The translations under genes were made by a program, and so were the position numbers. From assembly GCF_024584705.1 (NCBI RefSeq), contig NZ_CP097384.1:1178001-1242000 (forward strand): DNA of 64,000 nucleotides. Direction: 5' to 3'. This stretch comes from Blastopirellula sp. J2-11 (GTDB lineage: Bacteria > Planctomycetota > Planctomycetia > Pirellulales > Pirellulaceae). This document shows, piece after piece, positions 42,998 to 52,319 of this stretch. Position 1 is the first letter of the stretch; each line of letters begins with the position of its first letter. Below the pieces are notes generated by a model, which had not been told where the DNA came from, searched no databases, and saw nothing but the letters and a program-made list of their open reading frames with translations.

Positions 42998-45364
42998 CTA
43001 TTTGATCAGGTAGTACTGACCTCGCAGGTTACAGAGCAGCTGTTCGCCTGGTTTCTGTTGCGCCAACAGCGAGTTCTGTTGCTTATTGTTCGCAGCGACC
43101 AGCGCGAAATATTCCTTGCTATAGCGGTCGACCGTCTTAATCTTCTTTTGATCTTTCTCTGGATCGATATCTCCGGCGCTTTCCGCGATCCAAATTTTGT
43201 CTCGCAAAAAGAGAGTTTCGTTGCCGATGTTACGAATGTTGGAAGCGACCACTGTCCGGTCGTTCTCAACATCCTGGTAGACGGCGCCTCCGGCATAAGC
43301 GTTGGCGGCCGCGGTCTTCGGAGAGAACCCCGGCGAGGTGACAATGGGAGGCAAATTTATACCTTTAACTTTGCTGATGCCGCCAAAGCCTCCGCCGCTG
43401 GCGCGATCGGCTTGTTGATAGGCGCCTTTCTGGGCTCGCTGTGAGAAGCCCAATCGTCCGCCTGCTGCGCTCAGTTTGCGCGTCTCCGCTTCGGCTAATC
43501 CAAAGCTGTGAGTTCCGCCGCGGCGAGCGTCGGCCAAATCGCGGGCGCTCGAATTTTCGTCGGCCAGGAACGACGTGTACGGCGTGATGATCCCATGTTT
43601 GGTCGAGAGGGAGACGAGCTCTTTGACTAGTTCATCGTTCTTGCCGTTCAGATCGATGTCGTCAATGATCTCGCCGATGCGGCGCATCGCCCACAGCTTT
43701 TCGACAAACGCGTACGTTTGATCGTCGCTTTCTTTGACAAATTCGGCCGGGAAATCGACCTTCTGCTTTTTGTCGCCGACCGTGCCGACGATCGTGATTT
43801 TGGCGTCCCCATGTTTGCGATACCGCCCGGCGATGATCAATTGTTCGCCGGCGAATAGATCATGCGACTGTTTCGGCTGCAAGCGATTTACAAAGTTGTC
43901 GCCCCCTTTTTCCAGGTCGTACTTGATCGCTACGTTGGTCATGACCGGCGCGCTGATCTTGTTGTACAGCTTGGCGACATGCGTCTCGATGTCTTCGTTG
44001 GGACGGACATATTCGCTTTGTCCAAAGCATTCGCGCGATAGACGATCGAGCAGGCGACTGTTGACGTCATAACCGACGCCGAAGCTGATCACCCGGGCTC
44101 GCACGTCATTCTTCTTTTTGGCGTTGTCGACGATCTTCGCTTCGTTCTGTTCGCCATGCGTCGGCAAACCGTCGGTCAAAAACAGCATATAGCTGGGACG
44201 CTTGTCATCTTTCAGCATGCCCATCGCTTTGGCGAGCGCCCCGTCGATGTTGGTGCTGCCGCCGGCATAGAGGTTGTCGACAAAGTCGAGCGCCTTTTCC
44301 CGCGTTTTGTCATCCAGTTTTTGCAATTCCGGCTCAAACGATTCGACGTCGCTATCGTAGGCGATGATGTTGAACAGATCCCCTGCGTTCAAGTTGTTCA
44401 GCACAAACTTGGCCGCTTCTTTCGCTTGTTCGATTTTCTCGCCGCTCATGCTGCCGGAACGATCGACGACAAAGATCACGGTCTTCTTGGTCTTGACGTC
44501 TCCTTCTTCTTCGACCGGCGGACTAGCGAGCAATAAGAAGTAGCCATCTTCGCTCTTGTCAGGTCGATAGGTCAGCACGCTGGCGCTGAGATCGGTTTTG
44601 GCCGTATCAAAGAACAAGCGGAAGTCATTGGTCGGCACGCAATCGGTTTGCTCGATCGTGACGACGGCGCGATTCTTCCCTTTTCGCTTGACCTCCACTT
44701 CGTGCGTGGGGCTATAGACGCTTTTTAATTTATCTTGGGTTTCGACGCTGACGCGCAGGCGAAGTTTTTCGAGCGGCTTGTCGGTGAAGCGCGCCGTCGA
44801 CAGCGGAAAGAGGAAATCGGTCAGGCGATTGTCTTTACGCAACAGTTGGCTGTAAGTGATCGTCACCGTGCGACTGGCGCCGGCCGGGACTGGAAAGACG
44901 CTGGTCTGAAACATGCCGGTTCCCACCCATTCCAACAGCGCCGGATCTTGATTCTTGCGGACGATCTCCTCGTAGATCTTGCGGGCTTTTTCTTTCGGAA
45001 GCAATTTGGCCGCGTACTCTTTGCCGTCGACCAATAGCGTCAGACTATCGATCGCGCCGTCGTACGGCAGCGGAAAGAGAAACGAAACTTGCAGTTGGCG
45101 GCTGCAAGTATTCTCAAAGGTTTGGGAGACCTGGACCTTGGCGATCTGGTCTTCGATGTCAGCATCGACTTCCAGGCTTTTGATTTTGTAGGACTCGGTC
45201 ACCGGCTGCGGCGCAGGACGCGGAATGGGACGCGGCAGTGGGATTGGCCGAATCGGATCGTGGATGATCACCACGGTTTGGGCTGAAACGCCCAGCGCCC
45301 CGCTAAACAGGGCGAAAAAGAGAGCCAGCGGCCCCCAAAGGGAAAGACGGACATAGCGAGACAT
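42998..45364 (-). CDS. VIT and von Willebrand A domain protein
   Basis: A 788-residue secreted protein, like the bacterial relatives of inter-alpha-trypsin inhibitor heavy chains. A signal peptide (L-A-L-F-F-A-L-F-S-G-A-L-G-V-S-A) is followed by a Pro/Arg-rich stretch and the VIT domain (Y-K-I-K-S-L-E-V-D-A-D-I-E-D-Q-I, then F-L-F-P-L-P-Y-D-G-A-I-D). The vWA domain has the metal site F-V-V-D-R-S-G-S-M-S and later F-L-T-D-G-L-P-T-H-G. The C-terminal part is low in similarity. Such proteins probably bind partners on the surface. Start ATG 45364 follows TAGGAGC. Confidence 0.88.
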   Translation of the reverse strand: MSRYVRLSLWGPLALFFALFSGALGVSAQTVVIIHDPIRPIPLPRPIPRPAPQPVTESYKIKSLEVDADIEDQIAKVQVSQTFENTCSRQLQVSFLFPLPYDGAIDSLTLLVDGKEYAAKLLPKEKARKIYEEIVRKNQDPALLEWVGTGMFQTSVFPVPAGASRTVTITYSQLLRKDNRLTDFLFPLSTARFTDKPLEKLRLRVSVETQDKLKSVYSPTHEVEVKRKGKNRAVVTIEQTDCVPTNDFRLFFDTAKTDLSASVLTYRPDKSEDGYFLLLASPPVEEEGDVKTKKTVIFVVDRSGSMSGEKIEQAKEAAKFVLNNLNAGDLFNIIAYDSDVESFEPELQKLDDKTREKALDFVDNLYAGGSTNIDGALAKAMGMLKDDKRPSYMLFLTDGLPTHGEQNEAKIVDNAKKKNDVRARVISFGVGYDVNSRLLDRLSRECFGQSEYVRPNEDIETHVAKLYNKISAPVMTNVAIKYDLEKGGDNFVNRLQPKQSHDLFAGEQLIIAGRYRKHGDAKITIVGTVGDKKQKVDFPAEFVKESDDQTYAFVEKLWAMRRIGEIIDDIDLNGKNDELVKELVSLSTKHGIITPYTSFLADENSSARDLADARRGGTHSFGLAEAETRKLSAAGGRLGFSQRAQKGAYQQADRASGGGFGGISKVKGINLPPIVTSPGFSPKTAAANAYAGGAVYQDVENDRTVVASNIRNIGNETLFLRDKIWIAESAGDIDPEKDQKKIKTVDRYSKEYFALVAANNKQQNSLLAQQKPGEQLLCNLRGQYYLIK

Positions 45365-45718
45365 GGTGGTGCTCCTAGCGACAGGACATCGGGCTTTGTA
45401 GCGTAGACGAGCTTGAGGGAGCAATCGTTTTGTCAAGAATCGAAAAGATTTCATCACGCAATTGAACTGGATCGCGGTTGTTATGGTTCGGAAGCGGCCC
45501 TTAGCTGACCCGGGCAGGCGAAGATACTGGCGTCTCGCTGCGCTTGACCTATAATCCCGCATACGCCGGTGGTCCTTGTTTTGCACTCCTTGTTCGCCGG
45601 TTGAGCTTGATTGTACGCGGCGACGTTTTCTTCTCCGCGGCGTCGCGAGCATCAGTTCCCCCCCTCCTTGTAAAGCTTCATCGATCATCCTCCACCCCTT
45701 TTCTGGGAGTCTTTCCGA
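45365..45718. other. Divergent promoter region
   Basis: 354 bases between two divergent genes. A perfect TATAAT lies at 45550-45555 on the + strand, about 165 bases before the heme-protein gene; no convincing -35 box stands 17 bases upstream. No hairpin repeats or small genes seen. Confidence 0.35.
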
Positions 45719-48661
45719 ATGCGTCGATTTGGGTCATGGTTTGTCTTGTTGTGCTTCGCATCGGCCGCTGTTGCGGAAACGCCGATGTGGATCTGGAACT
45801 CAAAAAATGCGACCGACAATCAGACGGTCTACGCACGAAAAGAGTTTGAACTTGCGGGACCGGTCAAAACGGCGACGCTGTATGCGACCGCCGATAACAG
45901 CATTACGGTCAGCTTGAACGGCAAGCCGGTAATTCAGCATCGCGACTGGGGCTCTTGGGGAAAAGCGAATGTTACTAGTTTGATTCGAGACGATCGCGCT
46001 CTGATCGCGGCTGTCGGAAAGAACGAAGGAGGCTCGGCCGCGCTGTTGGTCAAGCTGGAAGTTGAATACAAAGACGGCAAGAAGACGACGTACGTCAGTG
46101 ACGGAACGTGGAGCGTTGCGACCGAAGCGTCTCCAGGTTGGGATCACGCTGATTTTGCCGCCGATTGGAAACAAGCGACGGTCCTCGGCAAACTCGGCAT
46201 GCAGCCGTGGGGCAATGTCGGCAAAGCGACTATCGCCGCCGCTCCCGGCGAAGCGACCCCGATCGAAAACATTCAGACCCTCGACGGATTCAAAGTCGAG
46301 CGACTTTACTCGGTTCCGCTGGGTCAACAGGGTTCGTGGGTCAGCATGACCGCCGATCCGCAAGGACGCTTGATCTGCTCTGATCAATACGGCGGACTGT
46401 TTCGTATTACTCCCGGCGCCGACGCCGATACGACCAAGATTGAAAAACTGGATGTTGCAATCGGCGACGCCCAAGGCTTGCTGTGCGCCTTCGACGCGCT
46501 CTATGTGTCGGTCAACGGAAACGCGGCGCAAGGATCCGGATTCTATCGCGTTACCGACACCAACGGCGACGATCAATACGACAAAGTCGAATTGCTGAAA
46601 AAGTTCAAAGGGGGCGGCGAGCATGGTCCGCATGCGATTCGTCTGGGCCCCGATGGCATGCTCTACGTGATCGCAGGCAACCACACCGACATCCCTGAAG
46701 GAAGCGAAGTTGGCGCGCCGCACAAAAACTGGGCGGAAGATTTGTTCCTTCCTCGCAACCCTGACGGCAACGGCCATGCGACCGGCCGCATGGCGCCGGC
46801 CGGTTGGATTGCGCGCACCGACAAAGATGGCGAACAGTGGCAACTGCTCTGCGCCGGCTTCCGTAACCCGTACGATATCGCTTTTAACGCTGATGGCGAA
46901 CTGTTTACCTATGACGCCGACATGGAATGGGATACGGGCGCACCCTGGTATCGCCCGACCCGCGTCAATCACGCCGTCTCGGCCGCTGAGTTTGGTTGGC
47001 GCTACGGCACCGGCAAATGGCCCGATTATTATGTCGACAGCGTCGGCTCGGTGGTCGACATCGGACTGGGGTCGCCGACTGGGATCGAAATGGGACTTGG
47101 CGCCAAATTTCCGGCCAAGTATCAAAGCGCTCTCTATATCAACGACTGGACCTACGGCGTGATCTATGCGGTGCACATGCAACCGCAAGGAGCGACTTAC
47201 ACGGCCACCTTTGAGAAGTTCATCACCGGTCGGCCGTTGCCGGTTACCGACATCTGCGTCAATCCAAAAGATGGCGCGCTCTACTTCGCGATCGGTGGAC
47301 GCAAAACGCAATCGGGCCTTTATCGCGTCACCTATGATGGAAATGAGTCGACCGCTCCGATTGCGACGACCGAAGCGAAAGAAGGTCGCGAAGCTCGCGC
47401 GTTACGCCGAGAGTTGGAAATGTTGCATACGACGACGGCCGATGACGCGCTCGCCAAAATTTGGTCGAGTCTGGGAAGCAATGATCGATCGATTCGTTAC
47501 GCCGCTCGCGTTGCGCTCGAAAATCAACCGATCGCCGCTTGGAAAGAAAAGGCCCTCGCAGAGTCGAACACGAACGCTACGATCCAAGCGCTGACCGCAC
47601 TCTGCCGCGTCGGCGACAAGGCCGATCAGGCGGCGGTGCTCACGAAATTAAATTCGCTGCCGTACGACCGGATGAGCGAAGAGCAGACGCTCGACGCGTT
47701 GCGCGTTTATGAACTCGCCTACATCCGTCTCGGCGGAAAGCAAGACGACACGATCAACGAAGCGGTCGTTGCGCAGCTCAATCCTCGCTTTCCCGGCGAC
47801 AGCGAAGAAGTCAACCACGCGTTGTTCAACGTGTTGGTTTATCTGGATGCGCCCGGCATTGTGGATCGCGGCATGCAGCAGTTGTTCGCCGGTCAAACGC
47901 AGCAAGAGCAGATGTTCTACGCATTCGCTCTGCGGAACGCGGCGAGCGGCTGGACCATGGACCAGCGCAAAGCTTACTTCAGCTGGATGAATCTGGCCCA
48001 GGCGAAATATCGCGGCGGCAACAGTTTCAAGAAATTCGTTATGCAGATTCGTAACGACGCTGCGGAGAAGCTGGCCAAGGCCGACCTCGCCGAGTTGAAA
48101 GAGATCATGGAAGGCGCCCAGACCGAAGAAGTCGCCAATCTCGAAACAACGCGCCAGTTTGTGCATAACTGGCAAGTCGACGACCTGATCGCCATGCTGC
48201 CGGAAGTCGAATCGGGCCGTAACTTCGAGAAAGGTCGGCTTGTTTTTGAAGCGGCCCAGTGCGCCAAGTGTCATCGCTATGCAGGGCAGGGGGGCGGCAC
48301 CGGTCCTGACCTGACCGGCGTCGGCAATCGCTTTGCTCCGCTCTATGTGCTGGAAGCGATGATCGTACCGTCGAAGGTGGTGTCAGACCAATACGTCAAC
48401 ACGATCTTCCAGACCGATACCGGTGACATCCTGGTCGGCCGCATCATTAACGAAACCGACGACGCCTATCAAATTCGGAGCGGCCCGTTCGCCAAAGAAC
48501 TGACCACCGTCAAGAAAGACGAAGTCGAAGGGATGAAGCACTCGCCGCAGTCCGAAATGCCGGACGGCTTGATGAACACGCTGACCAAGGAAGAGATCCT
48601 GGACCTGATCGCCTATCTCCGCTCAGGCGGAAATCCAAACGATGCGGCGTTTAGCAAATAG
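45719..48661 (+). CDS. PVC-type CxxCH heme protein with beta-propeller
   Basis: A 980-residue secreted protein with signal peptide (residues 1-19, F-V-L-L-C-F-A-S-A-A-V-A). Residues about 22-150 look like a galactose-binding sandwich (M-W-I-W-N-S-K-N). A sorbosone-dehydrogenase-like propeller (about 180-540) has F-K-G-G-G-E-H-G-P-H-A-I-R-L-G-P-D-G. HEAT-like helices (about 560-800) follow. The C-terminal cytochrome c domain holds C-A-K-C-H near 850 with T-G-P-D-L-T-G-V-G and a likely axial Met in S-E-M-P-D-G. This is the planctomycete heme-domain family that probably oxidises sugars in the periplasm; substrate unknown. Terminator at 48711. Confidence 0.9.
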   Translation: MRRFGSWFVLLCFASAAVAETPMWIWNSKNATDNQTVYARKEFELAGPVKTATLYATADNSITVSLNGKPVIQHRDWGSWGKANVTSLIRDDRALIAAVGKNEGGSAALLVKLEVEYKDGKKTTYVSDGTWSVATEASPGWDHADFAADWKQATVLGKLGMQPWGNVGKATIAAAPGEATPIENIQTLDGFKVERLYSVPLGQQGSWVSMTADPQGRLICSDQYGGLFRITPGADADTTKIEKLDVAIGDAQGLLCAFDALYVSVNGNAAQGSGFYRVTDTNGDDQYDKVELLKKFKGGGEHGPHAIRLGPDGMLYVIAGNHTDIPEGSEVGAPHKNWAEDLFLPRNPDGNGHATGRMAPAGWIARTDKDGEQWQLLCAGFRNPYDIAFNADGELFTYDADMEWDTGAPWYRPTRVNHAVSAAEFGWRYGTGKWPDYYVDSVGSVVDIGLGSPTGIEMGLGAKFPAKYQSALYINDWTYGVIYAVHMQPQGATYTATFEKFITGRPLPVTDICVNPKDGALYFAIGGRKTQSGLYRVTYDGNESTAPIATTEAKEGREARALRRELEMLHTTTADDALAKIWSSLGSNDRSIRYAARVALENQPIAAWKEKALAESNTNATIQALTALCRVGDKADQAAVLTKLNSLPYDRMSEEQTLDALRVYELAYIRLGGKQDDTINEAVVAQLNPRFPGDSEEVNHALFNVLVYLDAPGIVDRGMQQLFAGQTQQEQMFYAFALRNAASGWTMDQRKAYFSWMNLAQAKYRGGNSFKKFVMQIRNDAAEKLAKADLAELKEIMEGAQTEEVANLETTRQFVHNWQVDDLIAMLPEVESGRNFEKGRLVFEAAQCAKCHRYAGQGGGTGPDLTGVGNRFAPLYVLEAMIVPSKVVSDQYVNTIFQTDTGDILVGRIINETDDAYQIRSGPFAKELTTVKKDEVEGMKHSPQSEMPDGLMNTLTKEEILDLIAYLRSGGNPNDAAFSK

Positions 48662-48710
48662 CATCTTTGTCGGTCAGGCTTTTGGTCTGACGATTACGGT
48701 CAACCAACTG

Positions 48711-48742
48711 AAAAGGGCTGCTGATCCGAGCAGCCCTTTTTT
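48711..48742 (+). terminator. Rho-independent terminator after the heme protein gene
   Basis: AAAAGGGCTGCT (48711-48722) and AGCAGCCCTTTT (48729-48740) pair perfectly over 12 bases with a six-base loop and run into T's. Confidence 0.9.
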
Positions 48743-48785
48743 ATGCGATACGGATTTGCCGCTTTCCACCACAAGGAAATTTGGA

Positions 48786-49199
48786 ATGGAAGACAAAGAG
48801 ATTTTTCTGCAGTTTTTGGCGCATGATTACTCAGCAGGTTATTGGTCTGATGTCGCCATTTTGGAAGCCGGCAAGTTGGCCAAACCGCTTCCTGCGGCCG
48901 ACTGGATTATTCTGTGCGACGCCTGGAGAAGCTATGAGCCGCTCGTGCAGGCCCGCATCGCCGAAGTCGCAGGGGACGTTACTCCCTGGCGCGACGAGAT
49001 CGGTGCGATGCTGATTTCGATGCTCGCGAGCGACGACCCCGACGTTGTCGAAGCAAGCGTCGATTCGCTGCACCAACAATACCAGGCCGTGCCGCAGCGC
49101 TTCAATCGTGAGCATTTGGCCGAATCGCTCAAGTCGGTGTCGGCGCGTAGCGGCGTCGCCGGGATCGCGCTCGGCGAACTGCGGAAGAAATTGAAGTAA
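48786..49199 (+). CDS. Hypothetical HEAT-like helical protein
   Basis: A 137-residue soluble helical protein. Repeated helix pairs (W-I-I-L-C-D-A-W-R-S-Y-E, then E-I-G-A-M-L-I-S-M-L-A-S-D-D-P-D-V-V-E-A-S) resemble HEAT/Armadillo-type units. I use ATG 48786 because upstream codons run through the preceding terminator. No family recognised. Convergent with the LysR gene. Confidence 0.6.
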   Translation: MEDKEIFLQFLAHDYSAGYWSDVAILEAGKLAKPLPAADWIILCDAWRSYEPLVQARIAEVAGDVTPWRDEIGAMLISMLASDDPDVVEASVDSLHQQYQAVPQRFNREHLAESLKSVSARSGVAGIALGELRKKLK

Positions 49200-49202
49200 C
49201 CG

Positions 49203-49268
49203 CGTAGGGCAGGCCGTGCCTGCCGAAATTACGAGCGAATCCATTCGGCAGGCACGGCCTGCCCTACG
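49203..49268. repeat. Perfect 25-bp inverted repeat between convergent genes
   Basis: 49203-49227 and 49244-49268 are exact inverted copies (CGTAGGGCAGGCCGTGCCTG...), with a 16-base loop. It fills nearly the whole gap between two convergent stop codons. It may stop transcription in both directions, or be a palindromic repeat of the dispersed kind; no T-run follows. Confidence 0.8.
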
Positions 49269-49269
49269 T

Positions 49270-50151
49270 TTACTTGCGTGCACACAACACTTCGCGAAAT
49301 GCCCGAGCCGCCGGACTGGCGAAACGGTCTTGCGCTTGCACCATGTGCAGCGGGCGAGGAATCTTTAAATCGGCCAGGCGAATTGCACAAAGCTCGCCTG
49401 ACGCCAGCTCTGCTTCGACGGAGAGACGAGAGACGATCGCCAGGCCGACTCCGGCGGCGACTACATGCTTGATCGCTTCAGTGCTGCTTAAGGTCATTAC
49501 TTCGCGGACCTCGACCCCGCACATCGAGATCGCTTGCTCTTGCACCGCTCGGGTGCCGGACCCTGATTCGCGCAGCACAAAGCTTTGCCCGCTCAGATCG
49601 TCCGCTTTCACCCGACGTTTCTTCACCAGCGGGTGCGTCGCCGCTGCGACGACCACCAGCTCATCTTCGGCAAAGCTGGTCGCTGTCAGCCCCGGTTCAT
49701 TCACAAAGCCCTCCGTCAGTCCCAGATCGACCCGATAGTCCAGCACCTGGCGATGAACAAAGTCGGTATTGCCGACGGAGACGTGCACCCGAATCTCGGG
49801 GTGTTGCAGATGAAACCGAGCCAGCACTTGCGGCAACAGGTATCCCGCAATCGTCGTGCTGGCCCCCAAAAACAACTCGCCGCGGCGCACATCACGAACC
49901 AAAGCGACAACGCGTTCCGCTTCGGCTTCGAGCGTAAAAATCTTACGAGCATACTCGTTCAAAAGCTTGCCGACCGTCGTCAGTCGCAATCCGCGACCGG
50001 TTCGATCGAACAGCTTTTCGCCGAGCGCCGTTTCAAACTCACGCAACTGTTTGGATGCTGCCGGCTGACTGATCAGCAGCTGTTCCGCCCCCAGACTCAC
50101 GCTGCCGGTCTCGGCGACTTCGTGAAAGATGGCCAGATGGTGTAAATTCAT
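49270..50151 (-). CDS. LysR-family transcriptional regulator (CysB/CbbR-like)
   Basis: A 293-residue regulator. The N-terminal helix-turn-helix is A-I-F-H-E-V-A-E-T-G-S-V-S-L-G-A-E-Q-L with S-Q-P-A-A-S-K-Q-L-R-E-F-E. The effector domain begins near residue 90 (L-F-L-G-A-S-T-T-I-A-G-Y-L-L-P). It is divergent from a sulfite reductase gene, 118 bases apart, a typical LysR target arrangement; control of sulfur assimilation is a good guess. The effector cannot be read from sequence. Confidence 0.9.
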   Translation of the reverse strand: MNLHHLAIFHEVAETGSVSLGAEQLLISQPAASKQLREFETALGEKLFDRTGRGLRLTTVGKLLNEYARKIFTLEAEAERVVALVRDVRRGELFLGASTTIAGYLLPQVLARFHLQHPEIRVHVSVGNTDFVHRQVLDYRVDLGLTEGFVNEPGLTATSFAEDELVVVAAATHPLVKKRRVKADDLSGQSFVLRESGSGTRAVQEQAISMCGVEVREVMTLSSTEAIKHVVAAGVGLAIVSRLSVEAELASGELCAIRLADLKIPRPLHMVQAQDRFASPAARAFREVLCARK

Positions 50152-50269
50152 AGTATAGACTCAGGTTATGAAGTGCATGAATTTTATGTCTTTGCTTTAT
50201 GGCGGGCAAGTCGGTTTACTTAGAGACGTGGAAAGTAATTCCGGCGACCAAAGGACGGAGCAAGACGCA

Positions 50270-51991
50270 ATGAGTCAACCGACGCTCAGCAAAATCGAAA
50301 ATCTGAAACTCGACAGCTGTCAGCTGCGCGGCACGCTAGCAGACGAACTGCAAAACGATCGCCCTGATTTTTCGGCTGACGCGATTCAGCTGTTGAAGTA
50401 CCACGGCAGCTATCAGCAGGATGATCGTGACGTCCGGAAGCAAAAGAACGCCGACGGCACGAAAAAGGAGAAAGCCTATTCGTGCTTGATTCGGACCGCG
50501 GTCCCCGGCGGCCGAGTTTCGGCCGAGCAGTTTCTAGCCGAACTCGATCTTTGCGATCGACTGGGCAACGGTTCGCTGCGGATCACTACGCGACAAGGTT
50601 TCCAGTTGCACGGCGTTTTGAAAAGCAATTTGAAAGAGACGATTCGCACGATCAACCAAATTAAGTTGTCGACCTTCGCTGCGTGCGGCGATGTCAGCCG
50701 CAACGTGATGTGCTGCCCGGCGCCTTACAAAAACAATCGCGTTCGTGAACAGATGCAGACGCTGGCGCAGGAGATCGCGGTCCACTTCCGTCCGCGGTCG
50801 ACTTCGTACTACGAGTTGTGGCTGACGGACGACGAAGGGAATAAACAAAACGTCGCCGACTTCCAGCCGGTCGCTGAGCCGATCTATGGCGAGTGTTATT
50901 TGCCGCGGAAGTTCAAGTTTGGCGTCGCTGAGCCCGCCGACAATTGCATCGACGTTTACACGCAAGATGTCGGCCTGTTGGCGATCGTCGAAGAGAGCGA
51001 AGTGATCGGCTACAACGTGATCGTCGGGGGCGGAATGGGAAACACGCCGTCGGCCGACAAAACGTTTCCGCGACTCGGCGACGAGGTGACCTTCGCAACT
51101 CCAGAACAGGTGATCGCCGTTTGCGAAGCGATCGTCAAAGTCCAACGCGACTTTGGCAATCGTGAAGATCGCAAGCGAGCCCGGCTGAAGTATCTGCTGC
51201 ATGACTGGGGCGTCGCCAAGTTCAAAGCGAAATTCGAAGCGTACTACGGCGCTCCACTGCCTGCGCCGCGACATGCCCCGGTGATCGGCGTTGACGATCA
51301 TCTCGGCTGGCACGTCCAGGGAGACGGCAAATTGTTTCTCGGCGTCAATATCGAGAACGGCCGGATCGCCGACGCCGGCGACGTGCGGATCAAAAGCGGA
51401 TTGCGCGCGATCTTGCAGCGGTATGGGATGCAAACTCGGCTGACTCCGCTGCAGTCGGTGATCTTGTGCGATATCGATCCGGCCGATCGGCGCGGGATTG
51501 AAACGCTGTTGGGCGAATACGGCATGAAGTCCGCGGATGAGCTTTCGCTGGCTCGACGGTTTGCGGTCGCTTGTCCGGCGCTGCCGACCTGCGGGCTGGC
51601 GATCACCGAATCCGAGCGAGTCATGCCGCAACTGATTGATCAGATCGAACCGGTGCTGGCCGAACATGGTCTGGATCAGAGCCAGATCTCGATCCGGATG
51701 ACCGGTTGTCCCAACGGCTGCGCGCGACCTTATGTGGCCGATATCGGCTTGGTCGGCAAATCGATCGGCAAGTACACCATTTATTTAGGGGGCAATCCGC
51801 AGGGGACGCGAATCGGTTTCGTCTATCAAGACGCGACGCCGCTCACAGAGATTCCTGCCCAACTGTCGCCGCTGCTCGCCGGTTATAAGGCGGAAAAATT
51901 GGGTGATGAAGCATTTGGCGATTATTGCGCCCGACTGGGACGCGAAACGTTGTTGGCCAAGGTGGGCCGCACGGAAGCTGCTATAATCTAA
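50270..51991 (+). CDS. Siroheme sulfite reductase, ferredoxin/NADPH type
   Basis: A 573-residue siroheme-Fe4S4 enzyme of the nitrite/sulfite reductase family. It reduces sulfite to sulfide in cysteine biosynthesis. It has two-fold repeat domains; the cluster Cys lie in C-P-A-L-P-T-C and T-G-C-P-N-G-C-A-R-P, the form seen in CysI/Sir. The substrate-binding stretch G-S-L-R-I-T-T-R-Q-G-F-Q is present. ATG 50270 is favoured by GGACGGAG just upstream; earlier in-frame starts (50168) lack such a site. A nitrite reductase is less likely but not excluded. Confidence 0.85.
   Translation: MSQPTLSKIENLKLDSCQLRGTLADELQNDRPDFSADAIQLLKYHGSYQQDDRDVRKQKNADGTKKEKAYSCLIRTAVPGGRVSAEQFLAELDLCDRLGNGSLRITTRQGFQLHGVLKSNLKETIRTINQIKLSTFAACGDVSRNVMCCPAPYKNNRVREQMQTLAQEIAVHFRPRSTSYYELWLTDDEGNKQNVADFQPVAEPIYGECYLPRKFKFGVAEPADNCIDVYTQDVGLLAIVEESEVIGYNVIVGGGMGNTPSADKTFPRLGDEVTFATPEQVIAVCEAIVKVQRDFGNREDRKRARLKYLLHDWGVAKFKAKFEAYYGAPLPAPRHAPVIGVDDHLGWHVQGDGKLFLGVNIENGRIADAGDVRIKSGLRAILQRYGMQTRLTPLQSVILCDIDPADRRGIETLLGEYGMKSADELSLARRFAVACPALPTCGLAITESERVMPQLIDQIEPVLAEHGLDQSQISIRMTGCPNGCARPYVADIGLVGKSIGKYTIYLGGNPQGTRIGFVYQDATPLTEIPAQLSPLLAGYKAEKLGDEAFGDYCARLGRETLLAKVGRTEAAII
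51979..51987 (+). promoter_or_regulatory. Extended -10 box inside the sulfite reductase end
   Basis: TGCTATAAT overlaps the last codons of the sulfite reductase gene and lies 30 bases before the ATG of the small membrane gene at 52017. It could give that gene its own transcript. No -35 box is clear. Confidence 0.4.
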
Positions 51992-52016
51992 AAACTAAAA
52001 TCAGGGATTCGATCCA

Positions 52017-52214
52017 ATGAAACGCTATTACTCGCTCTGGAAGTCGACTTGGTGGTTGTGGACGCTGATCATCGGCGGCGCCCTCTTTCTGTCGACGCTC
52101 AACGATATTCTGTTTTACGTCAGCCTGGTCTATCTGCCGATCTGTCTGATCGTCTTCTTGTGGTTCGGTCTAGTTCGCTATGACGAACAAGGGAACGAAG
52201 TCGATATGACGTAG
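52017..52214 (+). CDS. Small two-helix membrane protein
   Basis: A 65-residue protein with a short basic N terminus and two hydrophobic helices (about 10-26 and 31-51), ending in an acidic tail (Y-D-E-Q-G-N-E-V-D-M-T). No family recognised. It starts 25 bases after sulfite reductase and may be co-transcribed, or use the -10 box at 51979. Confidence 0.55.
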   Translation: MKRYYSLWKSTWWLWTLIIGGALFLSTLNDILFYVSLVYLPICLIVFLWFGLVRYDEQGNEVDMT

Positions 52215-52319
52215 TGGAACGGCGATTTCGTTCGGTGCGATTTCAAACAGCCGATCTCCCTTGTCGATCCGCGTCACAATGATTGAAGACGCTATTGGAA
52301 TTCGCTGACGCCGATCCCT

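Noticed and set aside
45800-47311. 503-codon frame on the minus strand
   Set aside because: Antisense to the PVC heme protein gene, which has clear domains.
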